DNA of 64,000 bases from contig CAIIXF020000008.1 in NCBI GenBank assembly GCA_903813345.2, positions 17,158,822-17,222,821 of the forward strand, written 5' to 3'. Made by a program: the position numbers and the translations under genes. Of the stretch, positions 23,539-34,203 are shown piece by piece. The DNA comes from Owenia fusiformis. Taxonomy: Eukaryota; Annelida; Polychaeta; Sabellida; Oweniidae. Below the pieces are notes generated by a model. That model did no database searches. It had not been told where the DNA came from and saw only the letters and a program-made list of their open reading frames with translations. Position 1 is the first letter of the stretch. Each line of letters begins with the position of its first letter.

Positions 23539-23852
23539 GTGAGTATAAGCACCTTTCGGTTCTTGTTAGCCTTTCATTCTACTAGGAAGGATGCTGTCCA
23601 AACCACCACGAAAGCGGATCATAAAGTCATAGGGATTTGACCCCAAATGTGAAAATTAAATCACTTGTGCAAGATTTTTTGTGAACTTCAGATTTGGCTT
23701 GGCTGAAAGGTGTCATGTGTATTGTATAAGAACAATGATGTCTACAGTATAGCATGGTTTTCTTATTCTCCTTGAGTTAAACTTAGGAGAATATCATTGG
23801 AAGAATCCTTAAAGGTGAATTACTTTTTGGGGACTCCTACTATGTGTTTAAG

Positions 23853-23994
23853 GAATAAATAATGATAGGCCATTCAATATGGTGAAATTCAGCACGAGTT
23901 GGACAGAATGTTGTACAAAGCACGAACCGAAGCACGAATTCTGTCCAACGAGTGCTGAATTTCACCATATTGAATGGCCTATCATTATTTATTC
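23853..23994. repeat. Near-perfect palindrome, about 58-bp arms
   Basis: GAATAAATAATGATAGGCCA TTCAATATGG at the left reappears as its reverse complement ending at 23994. The arms differ by only a few bases near the loop (CGAG/CTCG), and the spacer is about 25 bp. It begins some 300 bp after the SNAP-25-like exon. Further inverted matches between 23985 (ATTCAAACAT) and 24380 (ATGTTTGAAT) suggest it is the hairpin end of a larger element reaching about 24404. Confidence 0.85.
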
Positions 23995-24711
23995 CGATTC
24001 AAACATAAAAATTAGTAAAAGCCGTGTCTGTGGAACGGGCATGAAGGAAGAATACGCATGCTGTCAAGATTCTGAAGTTGGCCGGAAAAATTTTAGAATT
24101 TGTTTGGGCTGTTCTATTTTACTCCCCGTTTTAGATTTTATACGGTGTATAAACTTGAAGTCAGCCATAGTTAAATAGTTACAGTAGTTACGGAGGGAGT
24201 AAAAAAGAACAGCTATCCCCGGACAGAGCCCCAGATGTGCAGCTGAGATGTGACGTCACTCAAAACAATGCAAATTGCAGATTGAATAGAGCATGGTCGT
24301 GCATCTATGGAGAATTAGAGAACGTTCTATATTGGCTATGCTGCATTCTGATTGGTTGAGAAATTCGAATAGAGCACGGTCATGTTTGAATATGTAATAA
24401 AGTATATGTAAAGTGGAAGCTGGAAGAAAATTTAAAAATAAAATCTTGAATGCACTACTGATTCTCTGCCCCTAATTTCCACTTTGAAATATTGTTGGTT
24501 GACAATGTTATGGTCTTTGAGTCCCAAGAGGCATTTATGTGACCATGATTGTCAAGGTAATTGTGATGTTGTACTGATATGCCATCTATTATTGTTATAG
24601 TTTACCTTGCTCTTGTAAACGATTTAGAATCTGCATGAGATCTTCTTGTTGCCAATAGATGGTGTCTGTTGTATCAACACTTTGCAATATACCTTTGCAG
24701 TTTTCATGATT

Positions 24712-24870
24712 ATGACATTGTGGGATCTACAAGTGGTGACAATATTCTTATAGTCTCCAACTTTTTTTGTGGACTGTGTTTGGCATCTGGTATTTGGCAT
24801 CTGGAAGTTGGCATTTGGAGTTTAGCATTTGTAACAAATGACAGATGGTGACATTTTGCATGTTAAGTCA
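24712..24870 (+). repeat. Dispersed repeat DR1
   Basis: GTGGTGACAATATTCTTATA, GTCTCCAACTTTTTTTGTGG, several TTGGCATCTGG words, GTAACAAATGACAGATGGTG and ACATTTTGCATGTTAAG in family order. Confidence 0.62.
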
Positions 24871-25242
24871 TTATTATGACATTGTGGAGTCCACAGTCTG
24901 TACCATCCTGTGGAATCCAAGCATTAGATAAAGAGGTACTCTTGGTAGATCAGAATGTTATTATGATGTCATGAGCTTAAACCTGTTTTTCATTGGCTTG
25001 GGTGTTATATTGTGATCAGTTCACCTGTTATTTGGCCGGTGGTACGTCTGATGGCCATCCTGAATCCTTGTCTATACATCTTCTGGCTTCTTGTTTCATG
25101 GATTGGTTTCAACAAATTAGGGATGTTATTAGTGTACTTATCAACGGTGAGAGACTGTTCATTGTAGTATGAGGGAGAAATTGGGGAGAAAGATGAAATT
25201 ATATACACAAAAGTTTATAACTATATCTATATAAACTACAGT

Positions 25243-25446
25243 TATGTATCTCATACTTGAGTGGGTTTGGGGTAGATATCACCCGGGAATATATATCGTA
25301 TATTTAATTTTTTTAAGTTTAAATGTTACAATTTCATCGTATTGAACAAAAAGAATATTACGAAAATGTTAAATATAAATATCTTGTTATTTGAAAAAGG
25401 TGGAAAAGGTTATGTCTACCCTAAACTCACTCAAGTATGAGATACA
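25243..25446. mobile_element. Short MITE with about 35-bp inverted ends
   Basis: TGTATCTCATACTTGAGTGG plus GTTTGGGGTAGA on the left pairs with TCTACCCTAAACTCACTC plus AAGTATGAGATACA on the right. CAGTTA lies just outside both ends (one extra C on the right), a likely target duplication. The interior is AT-rich and non-coding. It abuts the palindrome at 25468. Confidence 0.7.
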
Positions 25447-25467
25447 CCAGTTAAGCACGGTCGGTTT

Positions 25468-25570
25468 GGATACATGGAATATCCCTTGGGATATACAATA
25501 CATCTTCCCTCGGTCCCTTCGGTCCCTCGGGAAGATATATTGTATATCCCTCGGGATATTCCCTGTATCC
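25468..25570. repeat. 103-bp palindrome with TCCCTCGG core
   Basis: Left arm GGATACATGGAATATCCCTT and GGGATATACAATACATCTTC pair with the right arm GAAGATATATTGTATATCCC, TCGGGATATTCCCTGTATCC. The loop CGGTCCCTTCGGTCCC is itself a short direct repeat. Shadow frames open on both strands because of the symmetry. A decayed copy lies at 4183-4290. Confidence 0.85.
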
Positions 25571-26181
25571 AAAACCTCCCAGTGCATAACCCCTATATAT
25601 CCCATTGTCCCTAAGCGAGAAGGTAAGGTTCATCACACTTCCAGTGGGGAGAGAGATTGGGGAAGACGATTCTAATTGGAGAGTTTTAGATGACCAGAGT
25701 GAACTATAAGTAACATTATCACAAAGCCTATTGTGATAATTCTATCTGATATAGCAACAGACCTAATGACACTTCAAACTTCCAACAATAGTTTTTTTTA
25801 TGATGTTAAGGATGTAATAATGAAGAATTCTAATTTTGGATTATTTTATGATATTATTGATGCTGAGGACATATCAGAGGGTGCAAGTTATTACAGTCTT
25901 AAAATAGATGACATATTATTTCACCTCAGTTCTATCCCTCTTGTAATTCTAGGAATTAAGGACAATATTTTGAGGAGGGAAAGTTACAAAAAGAGAATAG
26001 AGGCAGTGCAGATAGTTCATGTACAACAGAAATGTGTAAACTATTTTCAAGTGATAAAAAGGATATAATTGACATGGCAGGTTATATACAGGGTGTGTAC
26101 AAAGAGAAATGTATCATTAGTACTTTGTCATTCTGCTACTTATCACTTCTTTTTTTCAAACAGAAACTGATAAAAGGGAAC

Positions 26182-26280
26182 CACACTTGGCCAAAAATTC
26201 TTTAAAAATCATGCAGTTGTTTATGACCATTTTTAGCACTTTTCAAGTGATTTTAGCCAAAAAAGGTCAAAAAGGTATTC
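26182..26280. repeat. CAGGCCCGTAGCCAGG MITE fragment
   Basis: TTGGCCAAAAATTCTTTAAA, AATCATGCAGTTG, TTTTTAGCACTTTTCAAGTG and ATTTTAGCC match the interior of the copies at 12544 and 17042. Both ends are missing. Confidence 0.5.
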
Positions 26281-26500
26281 TTTCAACTTGCTTCAAATTG
26301 ACCAATTTTTTTTCAAAATCATCTACAAGTTTTTAACATTTCAAATCTGCCTATAGATTTGATCCTTAAATGACATTCTCAAGGTCAAAATAGATTTGAC
26401 CTTTAGTAACCTCCTCAAGGTCAAAAAGGTATTTTTTATTACCTTGCTTCAACTAGGTGGTGACATTTTGTCATGTTAATGCCTTTTCCCAATATTACCA
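26265..26500 (+). repeat. AGGTCAAAAAGG repeat with DR1-type 3' end, copy 1
   Basis: Repeated CTCAAGGTCAAAAAGGTATT and TTTTTTTCAAAATCATCTAC words, then AACTAGGTGGTGACATTTTG and TCATGTTAATGCC. The last part is the DR1 3' end, but the body is different. The same arrangement recurs at 37425-37675. Confidence 0.6.
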
Positions 26501-26795
26501 ACATGCCATAATAGTACTAATCATTAAAAATATATATATAGTAAAGGCAAAGTAGAGATTAAAAGATTTATCAAGTATTCTTATTGTAGCATTTTTAGGA
26601 ACTCAGAAAATTTACAAGTTCATTTCACTCGATCTTTTACGTGCCATACTTTCTTACCTTCAACTGTTCAATTCATTAGTTCAATCATGTATTTGCATTA
26701 TATTTCAGCATTCTTATATCATTTTATATTAATGTAATCTCTTACTATCTTCTCATTTTCAAGTGTAAACATAAAATGTTCACGTTTTGTTTTTA

Positions 26796-26880
26796 CCGGA
26801 AGTTTAGACTTTCTTAACTTCCGGGACACATGCGCGGTGCGTCAATTGCCATTTGTGGCGTCTTGGACATGCGCAATGCA
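26796..26880. promoter_or_regulatory. Paired ETS-like and NRF1-like motifs
   Basis: CCGGAAGTT (26796) and AACTTCCGG (26816) form an exact inverted pair of ETS-type sites. TGCGCGGTGCG (26831) and CATGCGCAATGC (near 26869) resemble NRF1 half-sites. CpG and GC content are locally raised in very AT-rich surroundings. This combination is common in TATA-less metazoan promoters, but no exon beside it is evident and it could be part of a repeat. Confidence 0.3.
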
Positions 26881-27169
26881 CAAATGGGTGAGAACACTTT
26901 TTCGAGCGGGAAGTTGGAAAACTTTGAGCTCCGTAGAATTTGAGCTAGAATGTAACGACTGAACACAAATTATGTACTAGGGGGGTTGGAAAACGTATAT
27001 AAAGTGTAAATAGATGTATATAGAAAGTTAAATTCAGTTTTGTTGGTGTTTTCTATGAGAAATAAGGATGGAAAAGGAAAGATAGAAATCACCCGGGGAT
27101 CTTCGATGAGACCAACAACCGGGGTTGATGCTTGAGCCAAACGACCAGATGCCGATGTCTTCACATAAT

Positions 27170-27480
27170 ATATTCTGTACAAGAATATTTAAAGACCCCG
27201 TGTGAATTTATTTCATATGATTATCCTGTGCAAGGATAGGCCTAATTGTCATTTCAATCAGTGTGTGAGGGAATATTCTGTACAAGAATATTTAATATCC
27301 TGTCCAAGGATATTTGTCAATTAAAGGCCCTGTATAAATTCGTATCCTGTCCAAGGATATTTGTCAAATCACTTGAAGGCCCTGTACTAATTTATATTCT
27401 GTACAAGGATATTTGACAATTCAGTATTTAAAGGTCCCATGTAACACTTACGTATTTAAAGGCCTTGTCAAATTATTCAA
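27170..27480. repeat. Cluster of short palindromes (TATCCTGTCCAAGGATA)
   Basis: The imperfect palindrome TATYCTGTMCAAGRATA recurs about six times, each followed by TTTGTCAA or TTTAA and AAGGCCCTGTA, at irregular 40-70-bp spacing. Examples are ATTCTGTACAAGAATATT and ATATCCTGTCCAAGGATATT. This is a degenerate tandem array; no frame is open. Confidence 0.7.
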
Positions 27481-28224
27481 CAAGTGTATCAAAGATGCTT
27501 TGTAAAATCCAGCATCCTATATTAGTGCATCACTAAGCAGAGTAATGTTCTAGAAACTTGAAGCCACTGTTTCATAATATCGCATCTCCAAGGCCCAGTA
27601 TATGCGAGGTATATTTCCAAGTCTTTGATGAACCAGGATTTCTATGATGATGCTAATTGATGAGATGACTAGCTGAGGGCATGGGTCTAACCAGGAATCC
27701 ACTTTGATGTCAGTCTGTGACGAGGCGCCTGTCATGGACGTCATGCATTTTATGATGCCTGCATATGCTCGAGACCTATAACCTATGTGTATATCTCACA
27801 TTACCACTTCAATGATTCCTCAGTGAGACAGAAGAGATACATTTGATGGACGACAGCTCAATAAACAGCTGAAGATATACTTTCTTTTCATCCCACAATT
27901 ACAATGTTACGACATACATAAAAGCTTCATGCCTCTTTATGAGGCTTAATTACATTTTACATAATTACAAATGTAAATATCAATACCAAAAATCTACACG
28001 CTACCTTTATTACAATTAACTGCTTTACTTGCTATATGTGATTTCATATTCACATTGTTCTGAGCTGTACACACACTAAGGCAAATTTTTGCACTTTTAT
28101 TCATAGAATTATTACACATTTAGTGTACTTATATCAGTAATCTTTTATTCAACACATCACCCACAATACATCACATCCGGCAACGCTATATTATTATAAT
28201 ATACATATAGTACATCGATGTGGA

Positions 28225-28305
28225 ATGAAGCTCTATAAATAGAACACCTCCAAAGTAGAACACTTTTGAGAAATTCCAAAAGTGTTCTACTTAGACGTAT
28301 TTCAC
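28225..28305. repeat. Fragment of the CAGTAAAACCTG family
   Basis: ATAGAACACCTCCAAAGTAG, AACACTTTTGAG then CCAAAAGTGTTCTACTTAGA form a small hairpin of the family's characteristic aagtagaacacct words. Termini are lost. Confidence 0.55.
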
Positions 28306-28704
28306 TGAATATGCTTTATAGTACTATGGGTGTCATTCTATAATGGAATAGGTATCTTATGTCGGAAAAGGGTTTCGCCTGTCTTATTTCCGGCAAAAAA
28401 TGTGACTCTGAGGCTTATTATGTTGTTACGTGCATTTTATATACAATCACAGGAAGTAACTTTATTCTGTTCAGCAAAATATTTTTGAGATATTGTGTTT
28501 CATTTTTTACACTTGTTTCATTTAGCTTTAAGTCATACAGCTGGTTTCAACATGGAATAATTACTACGTTTCCTGAATTTTCCCCATAATAAAATTGTTC
28601 ATTATTCTAAAAAGAAATAAAGAAATTGTTTTATTTATTTATGTTGATATTTCACATTATTTGAATTACTAGAGAGCATTCATGCAGAGCCCACTTCTGA
28701 ATCA

Positions 28705-28980
28705 ATATAAATCAGATGGGGTATAGGTCAGATGGGGTATAGGTCAGATGGGGTAGAGGTCAGATGGGGTAGAGGTCCAATGGGGTATAGGTCAGATGGG
28801 GTAGAGGTCCAATGGGGTAGAGGTCAGATGGGGGTGTAGAGGTCAGATGGGGGTGTAGAGGTCAGATAGGGTGAAGGTCAGATGGGAGTAGAGATCACAT
28901 GGGGTGAAGGTAAAATGGAGTAGAGGTCAAATTGCGATACAGGTCAGATAGGGTGGAGATCAGATTAGCGTAAATACTAT
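28705..28980. repeat. 16-bp minisatellite, about 16 copies
   Basis: Units of TAGAGGTCAGATGGGG with variants (TATAGGTCAGATGGGG, GTCCAATGGGG, an added GT). The right edge degrades into ATTGCGATACAGGTCAG. Strongly G-rich on the plus strand compared with its surroundings. Confidence 0.9.
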
Positions 28981-29409
28981 AGAAAGTAGCTATTTGCTTT
29001 ATCCTAAACCTAACAAAACAAATTAATTTCAGCATGAAATTGCATTTAAAGTTAATTTAAGATGCCTTTTATATGTTATGCTGTACACATGCATGTGTAC
29101 TTGATTTATAGTCTTTATACATTGAAAAAATCCCTACTCATCATGTTCTTTAGCAAATAGGTTGAGTCTTATCTGTCATTTATGCGGATTTATAACACAA
29201 AAGATGTTTCTAATGAGTTTCCTTTGACTATATCCCCATTGTACAACCACTAGTATTTGCTTCCTGAATTGCTTCCTTATGTTATATGTTCTTCGTTATT
29301 CTAGATCTACAGGCTTAAATCTCTTGAATGCCAGAGCACTTTTCAGATGTTGCTAATTTCTGCCATTTTGTTCTCTTAGGAGGGTCAGCGCCTAGAACAG
29401 TAAAATGTA

Positions 29410-29576
29410 CAGTGAATCCTGTCTAATCTGAACACCTCTTTAGCTGGCCAAATGTGTTTAGATTAGGAGGTGTTCACATTTCAAGGTTTATATATGAGTT
29501 GATGAGAGAAAATGAATTTAGGACTGAGGAAAAGTGTTCTCATTGAGAGGTGTTCAGATTAGAGGGGTTTTTGGAT
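29410..29576. mobile_element. CAGTAAAACCTG-family MITE (pogo/Tigger-like)
   Basis: Starts TA|CAGTGAATCCTGTCTAATC and contains GAACACCTC repeats in both orientations, with AGGTGTTCAGATTAGAGGGG at the right end. CAGT...ACTG ends and TA targets fit pogo-like Tc1/mariner derivatives; this assignment is an inference. Non-coding. Confidence 0.6.
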
Positions 29577-30021
29577 ATGCAGGTTTTAGTATTCAAATTT
29601 GATTTTCGTGACATAGACAAGTCACATTTTAATACATAATTTTTGTGGATTGAACAAAATTGTCAAAATTAGAGCCATTTTAATGATAAATTCTGTGATT
29701 GATATACACGTTGATCTGGTACAAAATCTTTTTATTATTATTAGTTGTCAAAGAAATTGTCCCTTATGACTGAAAATTACACAGTATTATGACATCATAT
29801 TTTCTTGTAATTTAAGGTGAACAACTGCTTTTGTTTGAATTGCATTACGTGTTCATGTATCTGGTATTGGGTTGATGACTTGTAAGCTAAAGTTACAAAT
29901 TATGTAATTGTATATAATTCTAGTTTTTCTAGTGATTTATAAACATCATAATTTCAGTACACTGTAATTCTTTTTATTCCACTGTATTGATCTCTTATAT
30001 TATCATACATTCATATGACTA

Positions 30022-30180
30022 GTTTGATTTGATTTGATTTGAAAACTTTATTTATTCTGGGTAGCTCTATCAGTACAAAACTGGTCTTCCTAGAGGCCCA
30101 GTAATAATTTACAATTATTTACAATATGTACAATAAATAAAGAAACATACAAATAGATGTATAGGGCATATGGAACAATT
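30022..30180 (-). mobile_element. LINE 3'UTR remnant with (AAATC)n tail
   Basis: On the minus strand: CTGGGCCTCTAGGAAGACCA, GTTTTGTACTGATAGAGCTA, CCCAGAATAAATAAAGTTTT and CAAATCAAATCAAATCAAAC. A terminal microsatellite after a polyA-like signal is the usual 3' end of RTE/CR1/L2-type LINEs. No coding sequence remains; the 5' limit is uncertain. Confidence 0.65.
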
Positions 30181-31569
30181 TGATATATATGCATCTTCAA
30201 AGTATGCATTTACATGAAACATAGAGAACAACTTATAAGAGAATTACATGAATTATAGGGAACAATGTCTTTAAATAAATTTGCATTTACATAATTTTTA
30301 TTTTCTGATCTGATATTTTACTATTCTTCATTTTTTGCTTTATTTCCTTTGCTTTACAAAACACGACAACCTGCATTTAAATGGGTGTCTGACAATCAAC
30401 GACAGATTTTTCTGATTATTTACCTTGATGAGGTGAGGTTGCTATTACATCTTCGTGACAGCTGTTACCTGTGAGGCAATCTACTAGCCAGCAATAGCTT
30501 ACAATCAGCTACCAAAGGAGCATGTTTGAAATGGCTATGAGATGCAGTAACTTGTTTTCTGTTATATCCTAGAAACCACCTACAATGTTAGCCTGACAGT
30601 AGTAAAATAGTATTTTATTTATAAATTGTACTTAATATACGTGTGACGTTTTTTTGGATGATTGGATCCCATGAGATCAATTTGGAAAAGTGCTGTTTGT
30701 TAATGCTAATATACTTATCACCTAAAATAACACATAGGACTGGATTAATAATACCAGTTAGACACTGGCTTCATGCGTAGGAGACAGTATGACATCATGA
30801 TATTGAGATGTGTACAGTGTAGGATTTCGAGACGGTAGAGAAGTCAAAAGGAGTGTTAAGGATTCATCATATCAGAGCATATCCTGAAGAGAAGTACTGA
30901 ACATCGTAACAAAGATGTAAAAAATCATCAAACCGCAAAAGCTGTGAGTTTGAAGTTTCAAAAGTTTTTAAAAACTTTAGAGTAACAAGATTGTTGGCGC
31001 TTTGTCTATTTATTTGGAGCTATTTGGTAAACTGTCAGGGACTATATTTTTGTGAGTGAAATGTTCAGGACAAAGAAGTCGAAATCTTGGTCATATAGCA
31101 AAGAGGATGAGTTGATCATAAGATATGCTGATGTGGGAAGATACCATATTACCAGAAGGGTAGGCAAAACATTTTTATAAATTTTATAAAATTTTGATAA
31201 TTTTAACTGTTACTTTTTTCTAACATGGCGAGCTGATGGAATTGTCCACTCAACTATCTGTCTGTTTGTTTGTCCTTCTGTCCGTCTATTAACAATTTTT
31301 AGACAAATGATAACTGGCTGTTATGGTCAAGTAAGATGGTTGAAAATTACAAGCTATTACGGGTCTTGCAATTATAATCTCTTACGAGGCTCGACAATTA
31401 AAACCAATTATGAGACTTGTACCGAGTCCCGTACGAGGTTATACAGGGCCCGTTGACTCAACGAGCCTTGGACAGGCTTGTAAGAGGTCCGATATAATTT
31501 GCATGTGTACAGATGTGTGAAATCATTCATATAAAGAAGCAACGGAAATAAATGTACGCCTAACATCAA

Positions 31570-31673
31570 TTATGTCACTATGACATGAAATATGCCATTG
31601 TTCCTGCCCAAATATAGGCCCTCCTATTCAGGCAAAACTCAGGCATATTTCATTTTGACATAACCTCTAAATA
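31570..31673. repeat. Diverged copy of the 8833 palindrome
   Basis: ATTATGTCACTATGACATGA, AATATGCCATTGTTCCTGCC and AGGCATATTTCATTTTGACA follow the order of the element at 8833-8944, with the right arm partly deleted. Confidence 0.7.
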
Positions 31674-31799
31674 TTTCATGGTTTTATCCTTTTGAAGTCT
31701 TGGGTTTAGTCTCCAGGTGTTCTTGGTGTTTAGTATTCTTCGTAGGAAGAGAATACCAATTTTCATTTCTGCTGGAGAGCTCCAATAGAGGCAAGAAGA

Positions 31800-32190
31800 A
31801 ATGATCTTGATTTACAACATTAAATATTCAAAATTCAATTTCATATTTGAAATCTACATTTAAAATTACATTAGGGAATGTGGTTTTAAAAACTTATGAA
31901 AATTTAATTTTCTTTGAAAGTGTAACTTCTTTGTTGGGGAAATTCCCCATGTTATAAAATCATAAAAAGTAAAACGTGTTTTCTTTTATTGGACAGATAA
32001 TATTTTATTTTACTGGACATATTTTCCTTCGTATAACTATTAGATACATAAAGGTAATATGAAAATTGATCTACTAGAACTGATGAATATTCAAGTTTAA
32101 GGGAACTTTCTAATATATCTGCCATGTTATCTGATCCAGAAATCTACTTGCTGGCATCTGGGTTATTGTTTAAGGTCAACAGATTACCAC
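31800..32190 (-). repeat. Unclassified dispersed repeat, copy 2
   Basis: Reverse-orientation match to 20140-20540 (ATATTTGAAATCTACATTTA, GGGGAAATTCCCC, TTTTACTGGACATATTTTCC, ATATTCAAGTTTAAGGGAAC). Confidence 0.65.
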
Positions 32191-32626
32191 CCACAATATA
32201 CTTTATCGGGGTACAGATTTATATTATATTTTTCCTCCTTTGGTTTAACATGGGGATTAACTGAACTGTGTTTGAAGAGGCCAATCACAGAATAGAGGTT
32301 AATATTTTATTCATCTTGAGTTAATTGAAAGCTATAAGTAGAAAACTTAATAAGCAAGAATATAAAAGATATATATTTTCTTCTGTCACTTGAGATTAGT
32401 CTGAATAATGAGGTATTCTCTTTTGTGAAACAACCAACAACGGAAAGCTTCGCCTCAGATCTACATTATATTGTGTAACATTGCTTCTAAGGAGGGTTGA
32501 CTCCCAGAATTCCTTGCCAATTCTCCGGTATCATGACTTTATGGTCATGTGACTCATTTGATTCAGGCATGACAGCTTGAAAAATGCTGTAAAGGAACAA
32601 TTTTGGTAATAATATAAATCACAATA

Positions 32627-33094
32627 TTGTCATCTGTCAATTAAATACTTGGTCTGGAGATAAAATTGTCATCTCTCAACTAAATACTTGGTCTGGAGAT
32701 AAAATTGTCATCTCTCAACTAAATACTTGGTCTGGAGATATAATTGTCATCTCTCAACTAAATACTTGGTCTGGAGATATAATTGTCATCTCTCAACTAA
32801 ATACTTGGTCTGGAGACATAGTTGTCATCTCTTAACTAAATACTTGGTCTGGAGATATAGTTGTCATCTCTCAACTAAATACTTGGTCTGGAGACATAGT
32901 TGTCATCTCTCAACTAAATACTTGGTCAGGAGATATAATTGTCATCTCTCAACTAAATACTTGGTCTGGGGACATAGTTGTCATCTCTCAACTAAATACT
33001 TGGTCTGGCGATATACTTGTCATCTCTCAACTAAATACTTGGTCTGGAGATATAATTGTCATCTCTCAAATAAATACCTGGTCTGGAGATAAAT
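32627..33094. repeat. 39-bp minisatellite, 12 copies
   Basis: Unit ATTGTCATCTCTCAACTAAA TACTTGGTCTGGAGATATA. As 39 is a multiple of three, one frame stays open and repeats a 13-residue motif (VWRYNCHLSTKYL); no start context or non-repetitive flank supports translation. Variation is mostly A/C and T/C at AGATATA/AGACATA. Confidence 0.93.
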
Positions 33095-33209
33095 ATTATA
33101 GTTATATTAATAGCGAATTATTCTCTGCCAGGTAATTGAAAGAATCTTGGGAGAGTTGCCTATCCTCCTTGTCTTTCCACTCAAGGTTATAGTTAATTTT
33201 TGTATGATT

Positions 33210-33285
33210 TAAGTTACATATTACATATAGTTACATGTTATATATAGTTACATGTTGCATATAGTTACATGTTACATATACTTTT
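33210..33285. repeat. Short TAGTTACATGTTATATA tandem repeat
   Basis: About four copies of a 17-18-bp ATAGTTACATGTTRCAT unit. Confidence 0.7.
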
Positions 33286-34203
33286 TAGTAATATCAAGAT
33301 TAAAATCCAAGTTTTGTCAGTTAATAGTAATATGAAGGTGTAGAAATATCTCAAATTCCTATAATAGAATTTGGTTCAAATGTTGTAGGATGACGTCTTT
33401 TAGGTATATCACCTCTGCTTTGCTCTCATTATTGTTCACAAATTCAATTGCTTTTATCATAAATTAGCCAAAACTGTTTACAATTAATTTTCATCTTATA
33501 AAATGCACCAGATACTTTTTGCACAATGAAAGCTTTTAAGATAAATAGGCAACATACTAGGTATTCTATATTAGTAATACAAAGCTTTTAGCTCTGATCT
33601 ATTTTGCATCCTCCGAACACAAGCCTCGTACCTCGAAGAAGGAAGGAATGTAGTGGGTGATGTCTGTGATGTTTGTAACCCAGGGAAGAACTATTATAGA
33701 ATGTATAAGTTCAGTTGTCTTGTACCTATGAACATAAATTTGAGAAAATAATTTGACAAAATATTGATTTTGGCTATACTTAGACATCAACATAACAAAA
33801 ATGTTATTTTCCTGTCAAACAAATAAAAGTTTTAGTTTATCACAAAAAGTTCAAAATAGGAGTTATTTGATATAAAAAAATTTATGTAGAATTTGCTGCT
33901 TCATAGCAATTTATATAATTATTTGAAGTAAGAAGCACTATATTTTACTAGATTTGTCCTCGGGTGACTGAAACTAGAAAAGAAAAAATAGTAATTAGTT
34001 CACAGAATCGTCGTTATTAGAATTAGATTATAAAAGCTTTTATAACATCATTGGGTAAATATCCAATATAACCAACAGTCCAACATTCAATAAAAATAGA
34101 TGTGCAAAAGACATCTTGTCTATTTGCTTACAGGGAGCTTTTATATCATTTGAAGCAGGAAATACCACATCCTCCGATCACAGGGCTTCAAAATCCAGAA
34201 TAT

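Noticed and set aside
23352-23552. Minus-strand 66-codon frame over the SNAP-25-like exon
   Set aside because: Antisense of the exon; hydrophobic only because the exon is Glu-rich.
25387-25675. Several overlapping frames on both strands
   Set aside because: They arise from the symmetry of the 103-bp palindrome and the adjacent MITE.
32727-33092. 121-codon frame with a 13-residue repeat
   Set aside because: A product of the 39-bp minisatellite period; no non-repetitive flank, start context or splice site.
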